DNA of 34,057 nt from an uncultured Bacteroides sp. (GCF_947632445.1 NZ_CANRPM010000031.1:1-34057); one strand, 5' to 3'. Shown: positions 1-9,602, numbered from the stretch's first letter. Notes: generated by a model not told the origin, from the letters alone. Program-made: numbers and translations.

Positions 1-7
1 ATCAATG

Positions 8-52
8 AAAACCTTTGCAAAGATGTAAAATTCAATACATTACAAAGGTTTT
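8..52. terminator. Possible stem-loop at the window edge
   Basis: Two perfect 10-base arms, AAAACCTTTG at 8-17 and its reverse complement at 43-52, flank a 25-base loop. T- and A-runs on both sides would allow it to work as a weak terminator in either direction. The gene it would serve lies outside the window. I see nothing else in 53-140. Confidence 0.3.
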
Positions 53-140
53 ATCACTCAAAATGTCCATTAGACCCTTTTTTACTATGCGCCAATGTTA
101 CAGTCTGTACCTTCCTCTATATGCAAGCAGTAACATCATA

Positions 141-173
141 AAAATAGGCCCTGTCGTCACGACAAGACCTATT
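141..173 (-). terminator. Intrinsic terminator downstream of galE
   Basis: An imperfect stem of about 15 bp (AATAGG..TGTCGT pairing with ACGACA..CCTATT) is followed on the minus strand by a run of T (the A-run at 141-144 on the plus strand). It lies about 180 bases past the galE stop codon. No gene or other structure is evident in 174-354. Confidence 0.7.
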
Positions 174-354
174 CACAACACAAACACAAAATAAAACACG
201 ACAAAACTATTATGCAATTATGCTATTATGTTTTCACATAAAACACCTTTTATGGATATTCACATACACATATCGGTAACATATTGCATTTAATGAACAA
301 ATATCATAAAAAACATCTGTTCAATGAGGTTACGTATTTCAGTCTATCTTTACT

Positions 355-1389
355 TTATTGAATGCCTCTTTCACGAAGTTTCAACTGCCAATTCCATGCG
401 GAAAGTACAGTATCTTCAATTGAGGTTTCAGCCTTCCAACCCAGTTCTTCGTTGGCCAATGTCGGATCAGCCCATACTTTTACAATATCACCGGCACGAC
501 GACCTACAATCTGATAGTTTAGCTTCACGCCTGTTGCAGTTTCAAAAGCCTTAATGAGTTCAAGTACGGAGAGGCCACGACCTGTACCAATATTGAACAC
601 TTCCACTTTTTCTTTCTGCCTATATTGCAGAATACGATTGATAGCCACCACATGTGCCTTAGCCAAATCGACTACATTGATGAAGTCACGAATGCAAGAG
701 CCGTCAGGAGTATCATAATCGTCACCAAATACGCTCAACTTTTCGCGAATACCAATAGCTGTCTGCGTCAGATAGGGAACTAAGTTCTGAGGAACACCGT
801 TAGGCAATTCGCCAAGTAATGCGCTTGGATGAGCACCTATCGGATTGAAGTAACGCAACATGATAGCATGAATGGGCGCACCCGAAGTTATTGTATCGCG
901 AATAATTTCTTCATTAATCTGCTTGGTGTTGCCATAGGGAGATTCGGCTTTTTTAATAGGTGCAGCTTCCGTTACAGGCAAAACATCAGGCTGACCATAA
1001 ACTGTACATGAAGAAGAGAATACAATACCCTCCACTCCATGTTTAGGCATCAGTTCGAGTAAGTTGATTAAAGAAACTAAATTATTACGATAATATTTCA
1101 ATGGTTTCTCAACAGACTCACCTACAGCCTTGCTGGCAGCAAAATGAATGATTGCTTTTATACCGGTATATTTGGAGAACATGGCATCAAGTCCCTCAAA
1201 ATCCAAACAATCAAGTTTCTCAAATGCCGGACGGATACCCGATACCTTTTCAATATTATCTACTACATCAGCACTGGAATTAGACAAATTATCAATGATA
1301 ACTACTTCATAACCTGCGTTTTGAAGTTCCACAACAGTATGAGAGCCTATATATCCGGTACCCCCTGTCACTAATATTCTTTCTTTCAT
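355..1389 (-). CDS. galE: UDP-glucose 4-epimerase
   Basis: Extended short-chain dehydrogenase/reductase that interconverts UDP-glucose and UDP-galactose in the cytoplasm, feeding the Leloir pathway and surface polysaccharide synthesis. The 344-aa length is normal for GalE. The N-terminus has the NAD-binding glycine motif GGTGYIG (residues 9-15). The catalytic pair is visible as YGNTK (Tyr152, Lys156), preceded by the SSSCTVYG segment (125-132) that holds the catalytic Ser/Thr. The C-terminal half has the substrate-domain signature with FNIGTGRG and the YRRAGDI-like stretch VGRRAGDI. It is monocistronic: a terminator lies behind it, and its own promoter plus the rnf terminator lie in front. 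Assignment is firm at family level; a 4-epimerase acting on UDP-GlcNAc cannot be excluded from sequence alone. Confidence 0.93.
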   Translation of the reverse strand: MKERILVTGGTGYIGSHTVVELQNAGYEVVIIDNLSNSSADVVDNIEKVSGIRPAFEKLDCLDFEGLDAMFSKYTGIKAIIHFAASKAVGESVEKPLKYYRNNLVSLINLLELMPKHGVEGIVFSSSCTVYGQPDVLPVTEAAPIKKAESPYGNTKQINEEIIRDTITSGAPIHAIMLRYFNPIGAHPSALLGELPNGVPQNLVPYLTQTAIGIREKLSVFGDDYDTPDGSCIRDFINVVDLAKAHVVAINRILQYRQKEKVEVFNIGTGRGLSVLELIKAFETATGVKLNYQIVGRRAGDIVKVWADPTLANEELGWKAETSIEDTVLSAWNWQLKLRERGIQ

Positions 1390-1428
1390 AAGTAGAGATG
1401 TTTTTAGTTCTTAGGCCTTTTATTGGTA

Positions 1429-1436
1429 CAAAAGTA
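1429..1436 (-). promoter_or_regulatory. Putative galE promoter (-7 element)
   Basis: Minus-strand TACTTTTG matches the Bacteroides -7 consensus TAnnTTTG and lies 40 bases before the galE start. The -33 TTTG element is not clean. Confidence 0.5.
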
Positions 1437-1470
1437 ACAAACATTTTTTAATTATATACAGAAAACAAGA

Positions 1471-1541
1471 AAAAAAACGTGCCGATCTGTTTTTCTGCAT
1501 GAAAATTATTTTTTCTTTCATTCAAACAGGGACGGCACGTT
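1471..1541 (-). terminator. Intrinsic terminator of the rnf operon
   Basis: Read on the minus strand, AACGTGCCG and CGGCACGTT form a perfect 9-bp stem, with a second inner pairing CTGTTT/AAACAG, followed directly by eight T residues. It lies 25-95 bases after the rnfA stop and separates the rnf operon from galE. Confidence 0.85.
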
Positions 1542-1565
1542 ATTATTTTAACGCGTGTTAACGCA

Positions 1566-2144
1566 TCAGATCTTTACTACTCCTGAAAAGCCCATGAAAG
1601 CCATAGCCAAAAGACCGGCCGTAATCAAAGCAATAGGAGTTCCTCGCATTCCTTTCGGCACGTTAACAAGATCCATTTGTTCACGCAAACCGGCAAATAA
1701 AGTCAATGCCAGACCAAAACCGAGAGCTGTAGAGAATGCATATACTACACCTGTCAGGAGATCATAGTTTTTCTGGATAACCAAAATAGCCACACCCAGA
1801 ATACAGCAGTTAGTCGTAATCAGAGGTAGAAATACACCCAAAGCCTGATAGAGCGAAGGCGACACTTTTTTCAGTATGATTTCCACCATCTGTACCAATG
1901 CGGCGATGACAAGAATAAAAGTAATGGTTTGCAGATAGCCCAAGTTCAGGGCATCGAGTACATACTTCTGCAATAGGAAAGTAACAATCGTAGCAATGGT
2001 GAGCACAAAGGCTACAGCTGCCGACATTCCCAGTGCAGTATTCACTTTCTTGGAAACGCCCAAAAACGGACAAATACCTAAGAACTGTGACAGTACGATG
2101 TTGTTTACAAAGACTGCCGAAATAAATATTAAGATATATTCCAT
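1566..2144 (-). CDS. rnfA: Rnf complex membrane subunit A
   Basis: Integral membrane subunit of the Rnf complex, which couples ferredoxin:NAD+ electron transfer to ion (Na+ or H+) movement across the cytoplasmic membrane. The 192 residues form about six hydrophobic helices. The start MEYILIFISAVFVNNIVLSQ and the motif GICPFLGVSKK are typical of RnfA/RsxA. The segment LPLITTNCCILGVA carries the Cys-containing half-helix shared with RnfE, the site of the membrane [2Fe-2S] cluster in recent structures. It is the last gene of the operon, 68 bases after rnfE and followed by a strong terminator. RnfA and RnfE are inverted-topology paralogues; the order G-E-A and the N-terminal sequence separate them here. 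Confidence 0.93.
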   Translation of the reverse strand: MEYILIFISAVFVNNIVLSQFLGICPFLGVSKKVNTALGMSAAVAFVLTIATIVTFLLQKYVLDALNLGYLQTITFILVIAALVQMVEIILKKVSPSLYQALGVFLPLITTNCCILGVAILVIQKNYDLLTGVVYAFSTALGFGLALTLFAGLREQMDLVNVPKGMRGTPIALITAGLLAMAFMGFSGVVKI

Positions 2145-2212
2145 CTTCTAATTAATTAACGGTTAATAATTGACAACCAAACAAGTACACTCGTCGATGG
2201 TTGTCCGCAGCC

Positions 2213-2797
2213 TCAGGCTTTCTTCAGACAGTTCACCAAAGCGATAAGATAGCCCAACGCGATAAAGGCACCCGGTGCCAAAACAAATATCAACATACCA
2301 TATTCTTCAGGAATAAATGAAAGACCGAACATCTTTCCTGTACCCAAAAACTCACGGACAGCACCGAGCAGAGTCAAGGCAATGGTAAATCCCAGACCGA
2401 TACCAATACCGTCAAACAGGGATGCCATCGGATTATTCTTGGCAGCAAAAGCTTCGGCACGTCCCAACACAATACAGTTCACCACAATCAACGGAATGAA
2501 CAAACCCAGCGTAGCATACAGTGCCGGGACATAAGCCTGCATTACCATCTGAAGCAACGTCACAAACGAAGCAATGACCACGATATACGAAGGAATTCGC
2601 ACCATGTCGGGAATAAGATTCTTAATGGCAGAGATTACCACGTTGGAGCAGATGAGCACAAACATGGTGGCCAGTCCCATACCCATACCGTTGATAGCAG
2701 AAGAAGTGGTACCCAGCGTAGGACACATACCAAGTAGAAGTACGAATGTCGGGTTCTCCTTGATAATGCCGTTCATCAAAATTTTAAAGTTATTCAT
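2213..2797 (-). CDS. rnfE: Rnf complex membrane subunit E
   Basis: Membrane subunit paired with RnfA in the Rnf ferredoxin:NAD+ oxidoreductase. 194 residues with about six transmembrane helices. RnfE-type features are KENPTFVLLLGMCPTLGTTSSA at the N-terminus (residues 14-35) and LFIPLIVVNCIVLGRAEAFA in the middle, which matches the Cys-bearing half helix of RnfA. The start codon lies 16 bases after the rnfG stop, so the two are likely co-translated in the operon. Length and motif placement are normal; nothing is missing. Confidence 0.93.
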   Translation of the reverse strand: MNNFKILMNGIIKENPTFVLLLGMCPTLGTTSSAINGMGMGLATMFVLICSNVVISAIKNLIPDMVRIPSYIVVIASFVTLLQMVMQAYVPALYATLGLFIPLIVVNCIVLGRAEAFAAKNNPMASLFDGIGIGLGFTIALTLLGAVREFLGTGKMFGLSFIPEEYGMLIFVLAPGAFIALGYLIALVNCLKKA

Positions 2798-2813
2798 AAG
2801 TCAGGTTCCTTTC

Positions 2814-3473
2814 TTATTTAGCGCTGATGGAATCTGTTGTAGCAGATTCGGTAGCAGGTTGTTCAACATTCTTTTGAGTAGCTCCTGTAGCTCCGTCGGC
2901 AATATTCTGTCCGGCGTAAGCTGCATATGCCGTATTCACTGCATTCAAGAAAGCGCGTGAAGTGATGGTAGAAGCCGTAATCGCATCAATTTCACCACCG
3001 TCCTTGCTCACTGTCAACGGAGCACTTCCGGGATTCTTGCCGGTAATGTCGCCATTGTTCCCTTTCTTAAACCAGTCAGACGCTTTGGAACCCAAACCGG
3101 GAGTTTCGGCATGGGACAACAAGGAGTAGTCTATGATATTACCTTGGGCATCAAAACCAACCAACACACGCAAGTCGCCTCCAAAGCCCATGGTTGACGC
3201 TTCGACAGCAGCACCGATAAATTCACCACTCTTGGTTGCAGGATATACGGCATATTCTACACCATTCACTTCCTGCATCTTCTTTTCAGCAATCGGATCG
3301 TTGTCAAAACCGGGAACTACAGCCTTTACCGCATCGCTCAACGTCTTGGCATTAGCTGCCGCAATAGGTTCCTTGGTCAGTTCATTCACATAAGCCAGCA
3401 ACGCTACAGAGATTGCAGTCACCCCTGTAAGTACCAGTAACATATTCTTTAAAGATGATTCTAACTTCTTCAT
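2814..3473 (-). CDS. rnfG: Rnf complex FMN-binding subunit G
   Basis: Membrane-anchored flavoprotein of the Rnf complex. One N-terminal transmembrane helix (about residues 11-28) is followed by an extracytoplasmic FMN-binding domain. The covalent FMN site is the stretch DAITASTITSRAF near residue 165, corresponding to the family SGAT-type motif in which a threonine carries the flavin by a phosphoester bond. The 219-aa length is normal. The last ~25 residues are a low-complexity Ala/Thr/Ser/Glu tail, as is common in Bacteroides. Its ATG overlaps the rnfD stop by four bases (ATGA), indicating translational coupling. Confidence 0.92.
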   Translation of the reverse strand: MKKLESSLKNMLLVLTGVTAISVALLAYVNELTKEPIAAANAKTLSDAVKAVVPGFDNDPIAEKKMQEVNGVEYAVYPATKSGEFIGAAVEASTMGFGGDLRVLVGFDAQGNIIDYSLLSHAETPGLGSKASDWFKKGNNGDITGKNPGSAPLTVSKDGGEIDAITASTITSRAFLNAVNTAYAAYAGQNIADGATGATQKNVEQPATESATTDSISAK

Positions 3474-4462
3474 TTCTTCTTAGCCACCTCCCCGAAGCGT
3501 TTAGGTTTGACATACGTATTAATAAGCGGAGTGAACGCGTTCATAATAAGAATAGCGAACGACATGCCTTCGGGATATGCACCGAACAAACGGATAATCA
3601 CAGTCAGCAAGCCGATGCAAACACCATAGATCAGCATACCCTTGTGGTTCATCGGAGACGTCACATAATCAGTAGCCATGAACACTGCACCCAGCATCAA
3701 ACCACCAGAAAGCAGGTGAACCAAACCGCAAGCATACTTGTCGGGGTCAACCCAATGCATGATGGATGCGAACACAAATACCGTTATCAAAATAGATATG
3801 GGAATATGCCACGTAATGACCTTTTTCCACAGCATATATACCAAACCCAGCAATAAAGCCACAGCATTTACTTCACCTATACAGCCGGGATTGTTACCGA
3901 AAAACAAATCCAGTGCACTGGGAAGCTGATCCATGGAGAAGCCGGGAGCACCATTTGCCACACCTTTCATGATAGCCAGTGGAGTAGCAGTAGTTACAGC
4001 ATCTGTATAAGCAGTCAGTTGTCCGACAGCAGGCCAGCTTGTCATCTGCACAGGGAAGGACAGCAACAGGAATACACGCCCCATTAAAGCGGGGTTAAAG
4101 GGATTGCAACCCAAACCACCGAACGACATTTTGCCTACACCGATGGCAAACAAAGCACCGATGACAATAATCCAGACAGGCAGATTGGAAGGCAGGTTGA
4201 AAGCCAACAACACCCCTGTGATAATAGCCGAACCGTCACAAACGGTCGTAGTTTCTTTCTTCATGATGAACTTGCCGATGGCCCACTCAAAAAACACACA
4301 AGCCAATACGGAAGTCAGAGTCACAATCAAAGCACCCACTCCAAAAAAGTAGAGGGACACGAAGAAAGCCGGCAACAGTGCGATAAGCACGCCGTACATA
4401 TTCTTCTTTACGCTGTCACCTCCATGAACGTGGGGCGAAAGGGATACAATTAATTTATTCAT
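3470..4462 (-). CDS. rnfD: Rnf complex membrane subunit D
   Basis: Large polytopic membrane subunit of Rnf (330 aa, about nine or ten hydrophobic segments) that carries covalently bound FMN and probably lines the ion path. The FMN threonine is Thr160 in TTATPLA, matching the S(T)GATPL motif of RnfD/NqrB. The start MNKLIVSLSPHVHGG is characteristic. It sits between rnfC (31 bases upstream) and rnfG (4-base overlap). Confidence 0.93.
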   Translation of the reverse strand: MNKLIVSLSPHVHGGDSVKKNMYGVLIALLPAFFVSLYFFGVGALIVTLTSVLACVFFEWAIGKFIMKKETTTVCDGSAIITGVLLAFNLPSNLPVWIIVIGALFAIGVGKMSFGGLGCNPFNPALMGRVFLLLSFPVQMTSWPAVGQLTAYTDAVTTATPLAIMKGVANGAPGFSMDQLPSALDLFFGNNPGCIGEVNAVALLLGLVYMLWKKVITWHIPISILITVFVFASIMHWVDPDKYACGLVHLLSGGLMLGAVFMATDYVTSPMNHKGMLIYGVCIGLLTVIIRLFGAYPEGMSFAILIMNAFTPLINTYVKPKRFGEVAKKK

Positions 4463-4493
4463 ATATGTTCTTGAATTCTATTCTTTACTATTC

Positions 4494-5831
4494 TTACTTC
4501 TTGGCCTGACGGGCACGTATCATGGCACCGACCTTAGCCTTACCCAAACGGATGTAATCGAGCATCGGACGATTGGACGGACAGGTGAACTGACATGAAC
4601 CACACTCGATGCACGACATGATGTCCTCTTTTTCCACACGTTCAAAGTCGCCGTGAGCCGAAACCGTAGCAAGCAGATAGGGTTCCAGTCCCATCGGACA
4701 GGCACCGACACATTTGGCACAACGGATACAGGGCTGTGCAGCTCCGCGCTTGGCTTCCTTATTGTTCATAATCAGAATGCCAGAGCTACCTTTAGCGGTA
4801 GGAACATCCGTATTGACCAGTGCTTTCCCCATCATCGGGCCACCCCCGATAATCTTGCCTGTATCTTCGGGCAGACCGCCACAAGCATCAATCAGTTGCT
4901 GCATCGACGTACCGATACGAGCCAGGAAGTTGGAAGGTTTGGCCAGTGACTTACCTGTTACAGAGATAACGCGTTCGAACAAGGGTTTGTTCTTCTGCAC
5001 AGCTTCATATACGGCAAAAGCTGTACCCACGTTCTGCACTACTGCACCCGTAGAAATAGGCAACGCACCAACAGCCACCTGACGTTTGATAATAGCGTCT
5101 ATCAACTGCTTTTCACCACCCTGCGGATATTTCACTTTCAAAGGAACAACCTCAATACCGGAATAAGAAGAAGCGAGCTTTGTCATTAGCTGGATGGCAT
5201 CAGGCTTGTTGTTTTCGATACCGATAAATGCCTTGTTTACCTTAACTGCCTTCATCAAAATCGTCACACCTACCATGATTTCTTCAGCATGCTCCAACAT
5301 CAGTTGGTGGTCGGCCGTCAGATAAGGTTCACATTCCACAGCATTGATGATGACACATTCGGCCTTGAATGCAGGAGGCGGACAAAGTTTCACCTGCGTG
5401 GGGAAGCAGGCACCCCCCATACCTACAATACCGGCATCGGCTATCTTCTTGACAATTTCTTCAGGAGTCAGATTGCATTCCTTCACCAACGTGTCGGTGC
5501 GATCAATGCTTTCCTCCCACTCGTCGCCCTCCACGTCAATGAAGATAGCAGGTTTAGCGTAACCGCTGGCATCGACAATCGTATCAATCTTAGCAACTTT
5601 ACCGCTGACAGACGAATGAATGGCTGCTGATACAAAGCCACCGGGTTCGGCTATCTTCGTACCCACTTTCACAACATCGCCCTTGGCTACAATCGGCTTT
5701 GCAGGAGCACCGATATGCTGCCCCAGCAAAATGACGGCCTTAGCAGGTACTTCTGCCTTAACGATGGGCTGATGTGCTGAAAGTTTATTTTCCTGTGGAT
5801 GAACACCACCGATTGAAAATGTTTTCAACAT
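4494..5831 (-). CDS. rnfC: Rnf complex iron-sulfur/NADH-binding subunit C
   Basis: Peripheral subunit that holds the NAD(H)/FMN site and two [4Fe-4S] clusters of the Rnf complex. The 445 aa contain an N-terminal biotinyl-lipoyl-like domain (FSIGGVHPQENK), a central NuoF-like nucleotide-binding region (GIVGMGGACFPTQVK, about 135-149), a SLBB-like region, and a C-terminal ferredoxin pair: CIRCAKCVGACP and CIECGSCQFTCP. All eight cysteine ligands are present. RnfC proteins of Proteobacteria often have a long C-terminal repeat extension; this one lacks it, as in other Bacteroidetes. Upstream is rnfB (38-base gap). Confidence 0.94.
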   Translation of the reverse strand: MLKTFSIGGVHPQENKLSAHQPIVKAEVPAKAVILLGQHIGAPAKPIVAKGDVVKVGTKIAEPGGFVSAAIHSSVSGKVAKIDTIVDASGYAKPAIFIDVEGDEWEESIDRTDTLVKECNLTPEEIVKKIADAGIVGMGGACFPTQVKLCPPPAFKAECVIINAVECEPYLTADHQLMLEHAEEIMVGVTILMKAVKVNKAFIGIENNKPDAIQLMTKLASSYSGIEVVPLKVKYPQGGEKQLIDAIIKRQVAVGALPISTGAVVQNVGTAFAVYEAVQKNKPLFERVISVTGKSLAKPSNFLARIGTSMQQLIDACGGLPEDTGKIIGGGPMMGKALVNTDVPTAKGSSGILIMNNKEAKRGAAQPCIRCAKCVGACPMGLEPYLLATVSAHGDFERVEKEDIMSCIECGSCQFTCPSNRPMLDYIRLGKAKVGAMIRARQAKK

Positions 5832-5869
5832 ACAAATTCTGTATTTTAGTCGTTAATGTTTCTATTTGA

Positions 5870-6796
5870 TTATGCTTCAGCTTTTGGAGCTTCAGGAACT
5901 TGCTTAAGATCCTCGGCTTTGAGGGTCTTCGCCTTCGGAGCAGCAGCTGGAGCGGCATCTTCTTCTGTCTTCGGCTTGCGAGGAGGAAAGTTCAGAGCTA
6001 TGATGGCGTTCTGCGGACATGCCTCTTCACACTTGCGGCAAGACTTACACTTGTTCGGATCAATATAGGCCAAATTGTTCTCCAACGTGATAGCTTCGAA
6101 AGCACATACCTTCACACATTTGCCACAACCAATGCAGGCAACCGTACAGGCTTTGCGAGCCACAGCACCCTTGTCCTTGTTAACACACTGTACATACATA
6201 CGACGTGACTTCTTGCCCCGCGGACGAATCTCAATGATGTTACGCGGACAAGCATTGGCGCATGCACCACAAGCCGTACACTTGGCCTCGTCTACTTCGG
6301 GCAGACCCGTTTCAGGATTCATGCGGATGGCACCGAACTGGCAGGCCGATACACAGTCGCCACATCCCAGACAGCCATAGCTACAACCGGTCTCACCGCC
6401 ATACAACGAAGCCGCGATAGCGCAACTCTTCGCACTGTCATATTGATTGATGTGCGGACGGTTCTGGCAAGTTCCATTACATCTTACTACTGCCACCATC
6501 GGTTCGGAAGTGGCAGCGGCCAAACCGAGAATATCGGCAACCTTTGCCATGACCGGCTGTCCGCCAACCGGACAAAGCTTACTTTCCAGCGAACCGGCCT
6601 TCACACAAGCGTCGGCAAAGCCGCTACAACCAGGGTAACCACATCCACCGCAGTTTGCCTGAGGTAGCACAGCAGCTACCTGAGCAATTCGCGGGTCTTC
6701 ATACACAGCGAATTTCTTGGAAGCGACATACAGGATAGCAGCCAGTACCAGCGCTATCACTCCTAACAAAATCACTGCAATCAGAATTACATTCAT
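5870..6796 (-). CDS. rnfB: Rnf complex ferredoxin subunit B
   Basis: Electron-entry subunit of Rnf, accepting electrons from reduced ferredoxin. One N-terminal transmembrane helix (residues about 3-25) is followed by a four-Cys domain, CGGCGYPGC..C..C (Cys49, 52, 57, 75), binding a [4Fe-4S] cluster. Then come four ferredoxin-type CxxCxxCxxxC(P) motifs: CLGCGDCVSACQ, CTACGACANACP, CIGCGKCVKVCA and CKSCRKCEEACP. The protein is longer (308 aa) than the ~190-aa E. coli RsxB because of the extra ferredoxin domain pair, as in clostridial and Bacteroidetes RnfB. The C-terminus is a charged Ala/Lys/Glu/Pro tail without clear structure. Confidence 0.94.
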   Translation of the reverse strand: MNVILIAVILLGVIALVLAAILYVASKKFAVYEDPRIAQVAAVLPQANCGGCGYPGCSGFADACVKAGSLESKLCPVGGQPVMAKVADILGLAAATSEPMVAVVRCNGTCQNRPHINQYDSAKSCAIAASLYGGETGCSYGCLGCGDCVSACQFGAIRMNPETGLPEVDEAKCTACGACANACPRNIIEIRPRGKKSRRMYVQCVNKDKGAVARKACTVACIGCGKCVKVCAFEAITLENNLAYIDPNKCKSCRKCEEACPQNAIIALNFPPRKPKTEEDAAPAAAPKAKTLKAEDLKQVPEAPKAEA

Positions 6797-6832
6797 AAAG
6801 TTAGTTGTTTATTAATTGTTTTGAATTATTAA

Positions 6833-7255
6833 TTAGTTCATCGGTTGGATGGAAAACGAAAATTTCTTTTCCAAATGCGACTTATTCAACCACAATATAA
6901 AATAATAGGGTACAAGCAAAAACAATGCACCCAACGCCGCACCGAGTTCGTCATTCCAAATAGTCATAAAAACAAAAAGAGAAATGATCAGTACCAGAAA
7001 AGGTACCACGAAAGCCAGCAGAACAGCCCTTACGCCCATAGACAATTGGCCTATCACCCATACATGGCATCCAGAACGATATATTTCCGTTGCAGCCTCG
7101 TCAGTCACATCAATCAGTTTTTCCTTAGCGTCGGCCGAGGAGCAATGTCCCTTGATGCTGCATGCAGCACACGCAGAAGTTTGGACAATCCGCACTTGTA
7201 TATGGGTACCGTCTATGTTTTCCACAATACCTTGATGTTTTATAATATCCGTCAT
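6833..7255 (-). CDS. RseC/MucC-like positive regulator, SoxR-reducing system
   Basis: Small membrane protein of the RseC/MucC family (140 aa). The N-terminal soluble part has a cysteine cluster, CAACSIKGHC (Cys29, 32, 38), and two transmembrane helices follow (about residues 75-98 and 103-123). In E. coli an RseC homologue works with the Rsx (Rnf) complex in reducing SoxR; in Bacteroides a gene of this family is the usual first gene of the rnf operon. Here it directly precedes rnfB (36-base gap) and follows the operon promoter, which supports a role in Rnf assembly or cluster maturation. That role is inferred from context. Confidence 0.85.
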   Translation of the reverse strand: MTDIIKHQGIVENIDGTHIQVRIVQTSACAACSIKGHCSSADAKEKLIDVTDEAATEIYRSGCHVWVIGQLSMGVRAVLLAFVVPFLVLIISLFVFMTIWNDELGAALGALFLLVPYYFILWLNKSHLEKKFSFSIQPMN

Positions 7256-7283
7256 TTTGCAAAGTGAGCATTACAAATCGTGG

Positions 7284-7313
7284 CAAATTTAAGCATAATT
7301 TATGAACTACAAA
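7284..7313 (-). promoter_or_regulatory. Promoter of the rseC-rnf operon
   Basis: On the minus strand a TTTG (-33) at 7310-7313 is separated by 18 bases from TAAATTTG (-7, matching TAnnTTTG) at 7284-7291, 29 bases before the rseC start. It is the best-matching Bacteroides sigma-ABfr promoter in the left part of the window. Confidence 0.7.
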
Positions 7314-7785
7314 CCTTTCTACGTATTTTTCTATGTGCATAAACAAGCTTTTTTTTAAGAAAAGAGAAAAAGAAACTATCTGACCTCGAAAATCGGAGGA
7401 AAAAGAAGAATTAACAACCGTATATGGATGGTGTCAGAAGTGTTCCTACCCTTCCCTTTTCATACCCATGAAGAGGCTTCTCAAATGATACAAGGTGCAT
7501 TGTCCAAGAATGTTTTATAAGAAACCATTCAGAATAAGAAAGAGTAGCATCTAACGTCAAGTGCTGCTCTTTTTGTCTGTAGGAAATTCCCGTACTTGTG
7601 ATATATGATGTTATGCGTCTGCGCAAGTACGGAAACCGTCACGTTGGATGACAGATAGTGAACGCTTAAAACGCCATTTTGGATTCCGATAGTCGCCTCT
7701 GTAATAAACACATTCAGCGTACCGATTACAGCAAAACGAATAATGCGTGTATCTCTTTTACTATCTGTTCCAAACGGTTAGAAAA
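7314..7785. other. Intergenic region without a recognisable gene
   Basis: About 470 bases between the rnf promoter and the aspS stop codon. Short open frames exist, but none has a promoter, a known motif or Bacteroides-like protein character. The only structure I see is an inverted repeat, CCGTACTTG at 7590-7598 and CAAGTACGG at 7624-7632, extendable to 12 bases with one mismatch. It is not followed by a T-run, so it is not a clear terminator for aspS. The stretch may be a decayed gene. Confidence 0.5.
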
Positions 7786-9543
7786 TTATTCTTTTACATC
7801 TACAACCAGATTCAGTTCGTCCAACTGTTCCTGATTGAGAAAGCCTGGTGCGTCAAGCATCACGTCGCGTCCGCTATTGTTCTTTGGAAAGGCAATACAG
7901 TCGCGGATGCTATCCAGTCCGGCAAAGATGCTTACCCAACGGTCGAGACCATAGGCCAGACCTCCATGAGGGGGCGCACCATACTTGAAAGCATTCATCA
8001 GAAAGCCAAACTGCTCCTCAGCCTTTTCCGGTGTAAAGCCCAAGATCTCGAACATCTTAGCCTGCAGCTTTGCATCGTGAATACGGATTGAACCGCCTCC
8101 CACTTCGATACCGTTGCATACCATGTCATAAGCATCGGCACGCACAGCAGCCGGATCAATATCCAGCAGGGGAATATCCTCGTCCTTCGGATGAGTGAAC
8201 GGATGATGCATGGCCATCAGACGAGATTCTTCCTCGCTCCACTCGAACATGGGGAAATCTACAACCCACAAGAGAGCAAATTTGTTTTTGTCACGCAGTC
8301 CCAGCTGGTTACCCATTTCCAAACGGAGTTCGCAGAGCTGCTTGCGGGTTTTCATCGCATCGCCACCGCTAAGGATAAGAATCAGGTCACCCGGTTTGGC
8401 GCCAAAAGCTTCTTTCATCTGTTGCAGTATCTCCTGCGTATAGAATTTGTCTACACTCGACTTCACATTACCGTCAGCTTCTACACGGGCGTAAACCATG
8501 CCCTTGGCTCCGATTTGCGGACGTTTCACAAACTCTGTCAGCGCATCGAGCTGCTTACGTGTATAATGAGCCGCTCCTTCGGCACAAATACCACCGATGT
8601 AAGCCGCATTGTCGAATACCGAGAAGCCATACCCCTTCAGGATGTCCATCAGTTCGACAAACTTCATGCCGAAACGCAAATCGGGCTTGTCACTACCATA
8701 ATACCTCATGGCATCTGCCCATGACATGCGCAGGAAAGGTTCTGTCAGCTCCACTCCACGCAGTTCCTTAAACAGATACTTGGCCATTCCCTCAAAGAGT
8801 TCAAGCACATCGTCCTGTTGTACGAACGACATTTCGCAGTCAATCTGCGTAAACTCTGGCTGACGGTCGGCACGCAAGTCCTCGTCACGGAAACATTTGG
8901 CAATCTGGAAATAGCGGTCGAAACCCGATACCATCAGCAGCTGTTTCAGTGTCTGCGGACTCTGAGGCAACGCATAGAACTGTCCCGGATTCATGCGCGA
9001 AGGAACAACAAAATCGCGTGCGCCTTCAGGAGTAGAGCCGATGAGCAGTGGAGTTTCCACCTCGATGAAACCTTTGCTATCCAGATATTTGCGCACTTCG
9101 ATAGTCATTTTGTGGCGCAGTTCCAAATTCTTGCGGACAGCCGTGCGACGCAAGTCCAAATAACGGTATTTCATGCGAATATCATCGCCCCCGTCCGTAT
9201 TGTCCTCGATTGTAAAGGGAGGAGTCAGCGCTGCATTCAGTATGTTCAGTTCCGACACGATAATCTCAATGTCACCCGTAGGAAGGTTGCTGTTCTTGCT
9301 GAAACGCTCATTTACTGTACCAGTCACCTGAATAACGTACTCACGTCCCAAGTGATTGGCCTGTTCGCACAGGGCAGCATTCACTTCTTCATTGAATACT
9401 AATTGGGTGATGCCGTAACGGTCGCGCAAGTCGATGAAGGTCATACCTCCCATCTTACGACTGCGCTGCACCCATCCGGCCAACGTCACCTGCTTATTGA
9501 CATCGGAGATACGAAGCTCTCCGCAAGTATGTGTTCTATACAT
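7786..9543 (-). CDS. aspS: Aspartyl-tRNA synthetase
   Basis: Class II aminoacyl-tRNA synthetase that charges tRNA(Asp) (585 aa, the usual bacterial length). An N-terminal OB-fold anticodon-binding domain (residues about 1-110, starting [11 protein letters not shown]) is followed by the catalytic core, with motif 2 in [17 protein letters not shown] and motif 3 in [16 protein letters not shown], and the bacterial-type GAD insertion between them. Motif 3 has Trp where many homologues have Leu (GLDRL), a minor change. Monocistronic, with its own -7 element. Confidence 0.96.
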   Translation of the reverse strand: MYRTHTCGELRISDVNKQVTLAGWVQRSRKMGGMTFIDLRDRYGITQLVFNEEVNAALCEQANHLGREYVIQVTGTVNERFSKNSNLPTGDIEIIVSELNILNAALTPPFTIEDNTDGGDDIRMKYRYLDLRRTAVRKNLELRHKMTIEVRKYLDSKGFIEVETPLLIGSTPEGARDFVVPSRMNPGQFYALPQSPQTLKQLLMVSGFDRYFQIAKCFRDEDLRADRQPEFTQIDCEMSFVQQDDVLELFEGMAKYLFKELRGVELTEPFLRMSWADAMRYYGSDKPDLRFGMKFVELMDILKGYGFSVFDNAAYIGGICAEGAAHYTRKQLDALTEFVKRPQIGAKGMVYARVEADGNVKSSVDKFYTQEILQQMKEAFGAKPGDLILILSGGDAMKTRKQLCELRLEMGNQLGLRDKNKFALLWVVDFPMFEWSEEESRLMAMHHPFTHPKDEDIPLLDIDPAAVRADAYDMVCNGIEVGGGSIRIHDAKLQAKMFEILGFTPEKAEEQFGFLMNAFKYGAPPHGGLAYGLDRWVSIFAGLDSIRDCIAFPKNNSGRDVMLDAPGFLNQEQLDELNLVVDVKE

Positions 9544-9572
9544 TTTATTATAGAGTTTTGATTTTATGAATG

Positions 9573-9580
9573 CAAAAGTA
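9573..9580 (-). promoter_or_regulatory. Putative aspS promoter (-7 element)
   Basis: Minus-strand TACTTTTG (TAnnTTTG) lies 30 bases before the aspS start, in the 59-base gap after the lipid-kinase gene. No convincing -33 element. Confidence 0.5.
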
Positions 9581-9602
9581 CGGAATATTTGGAATACTCT
9601 CT

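Noticed and set aside
7411..7711. Small protein genes in the rnf-aspS gap
   Set aside because: Short frames exist on the minus strand but lack promoters, motifs and plausible protein composition.
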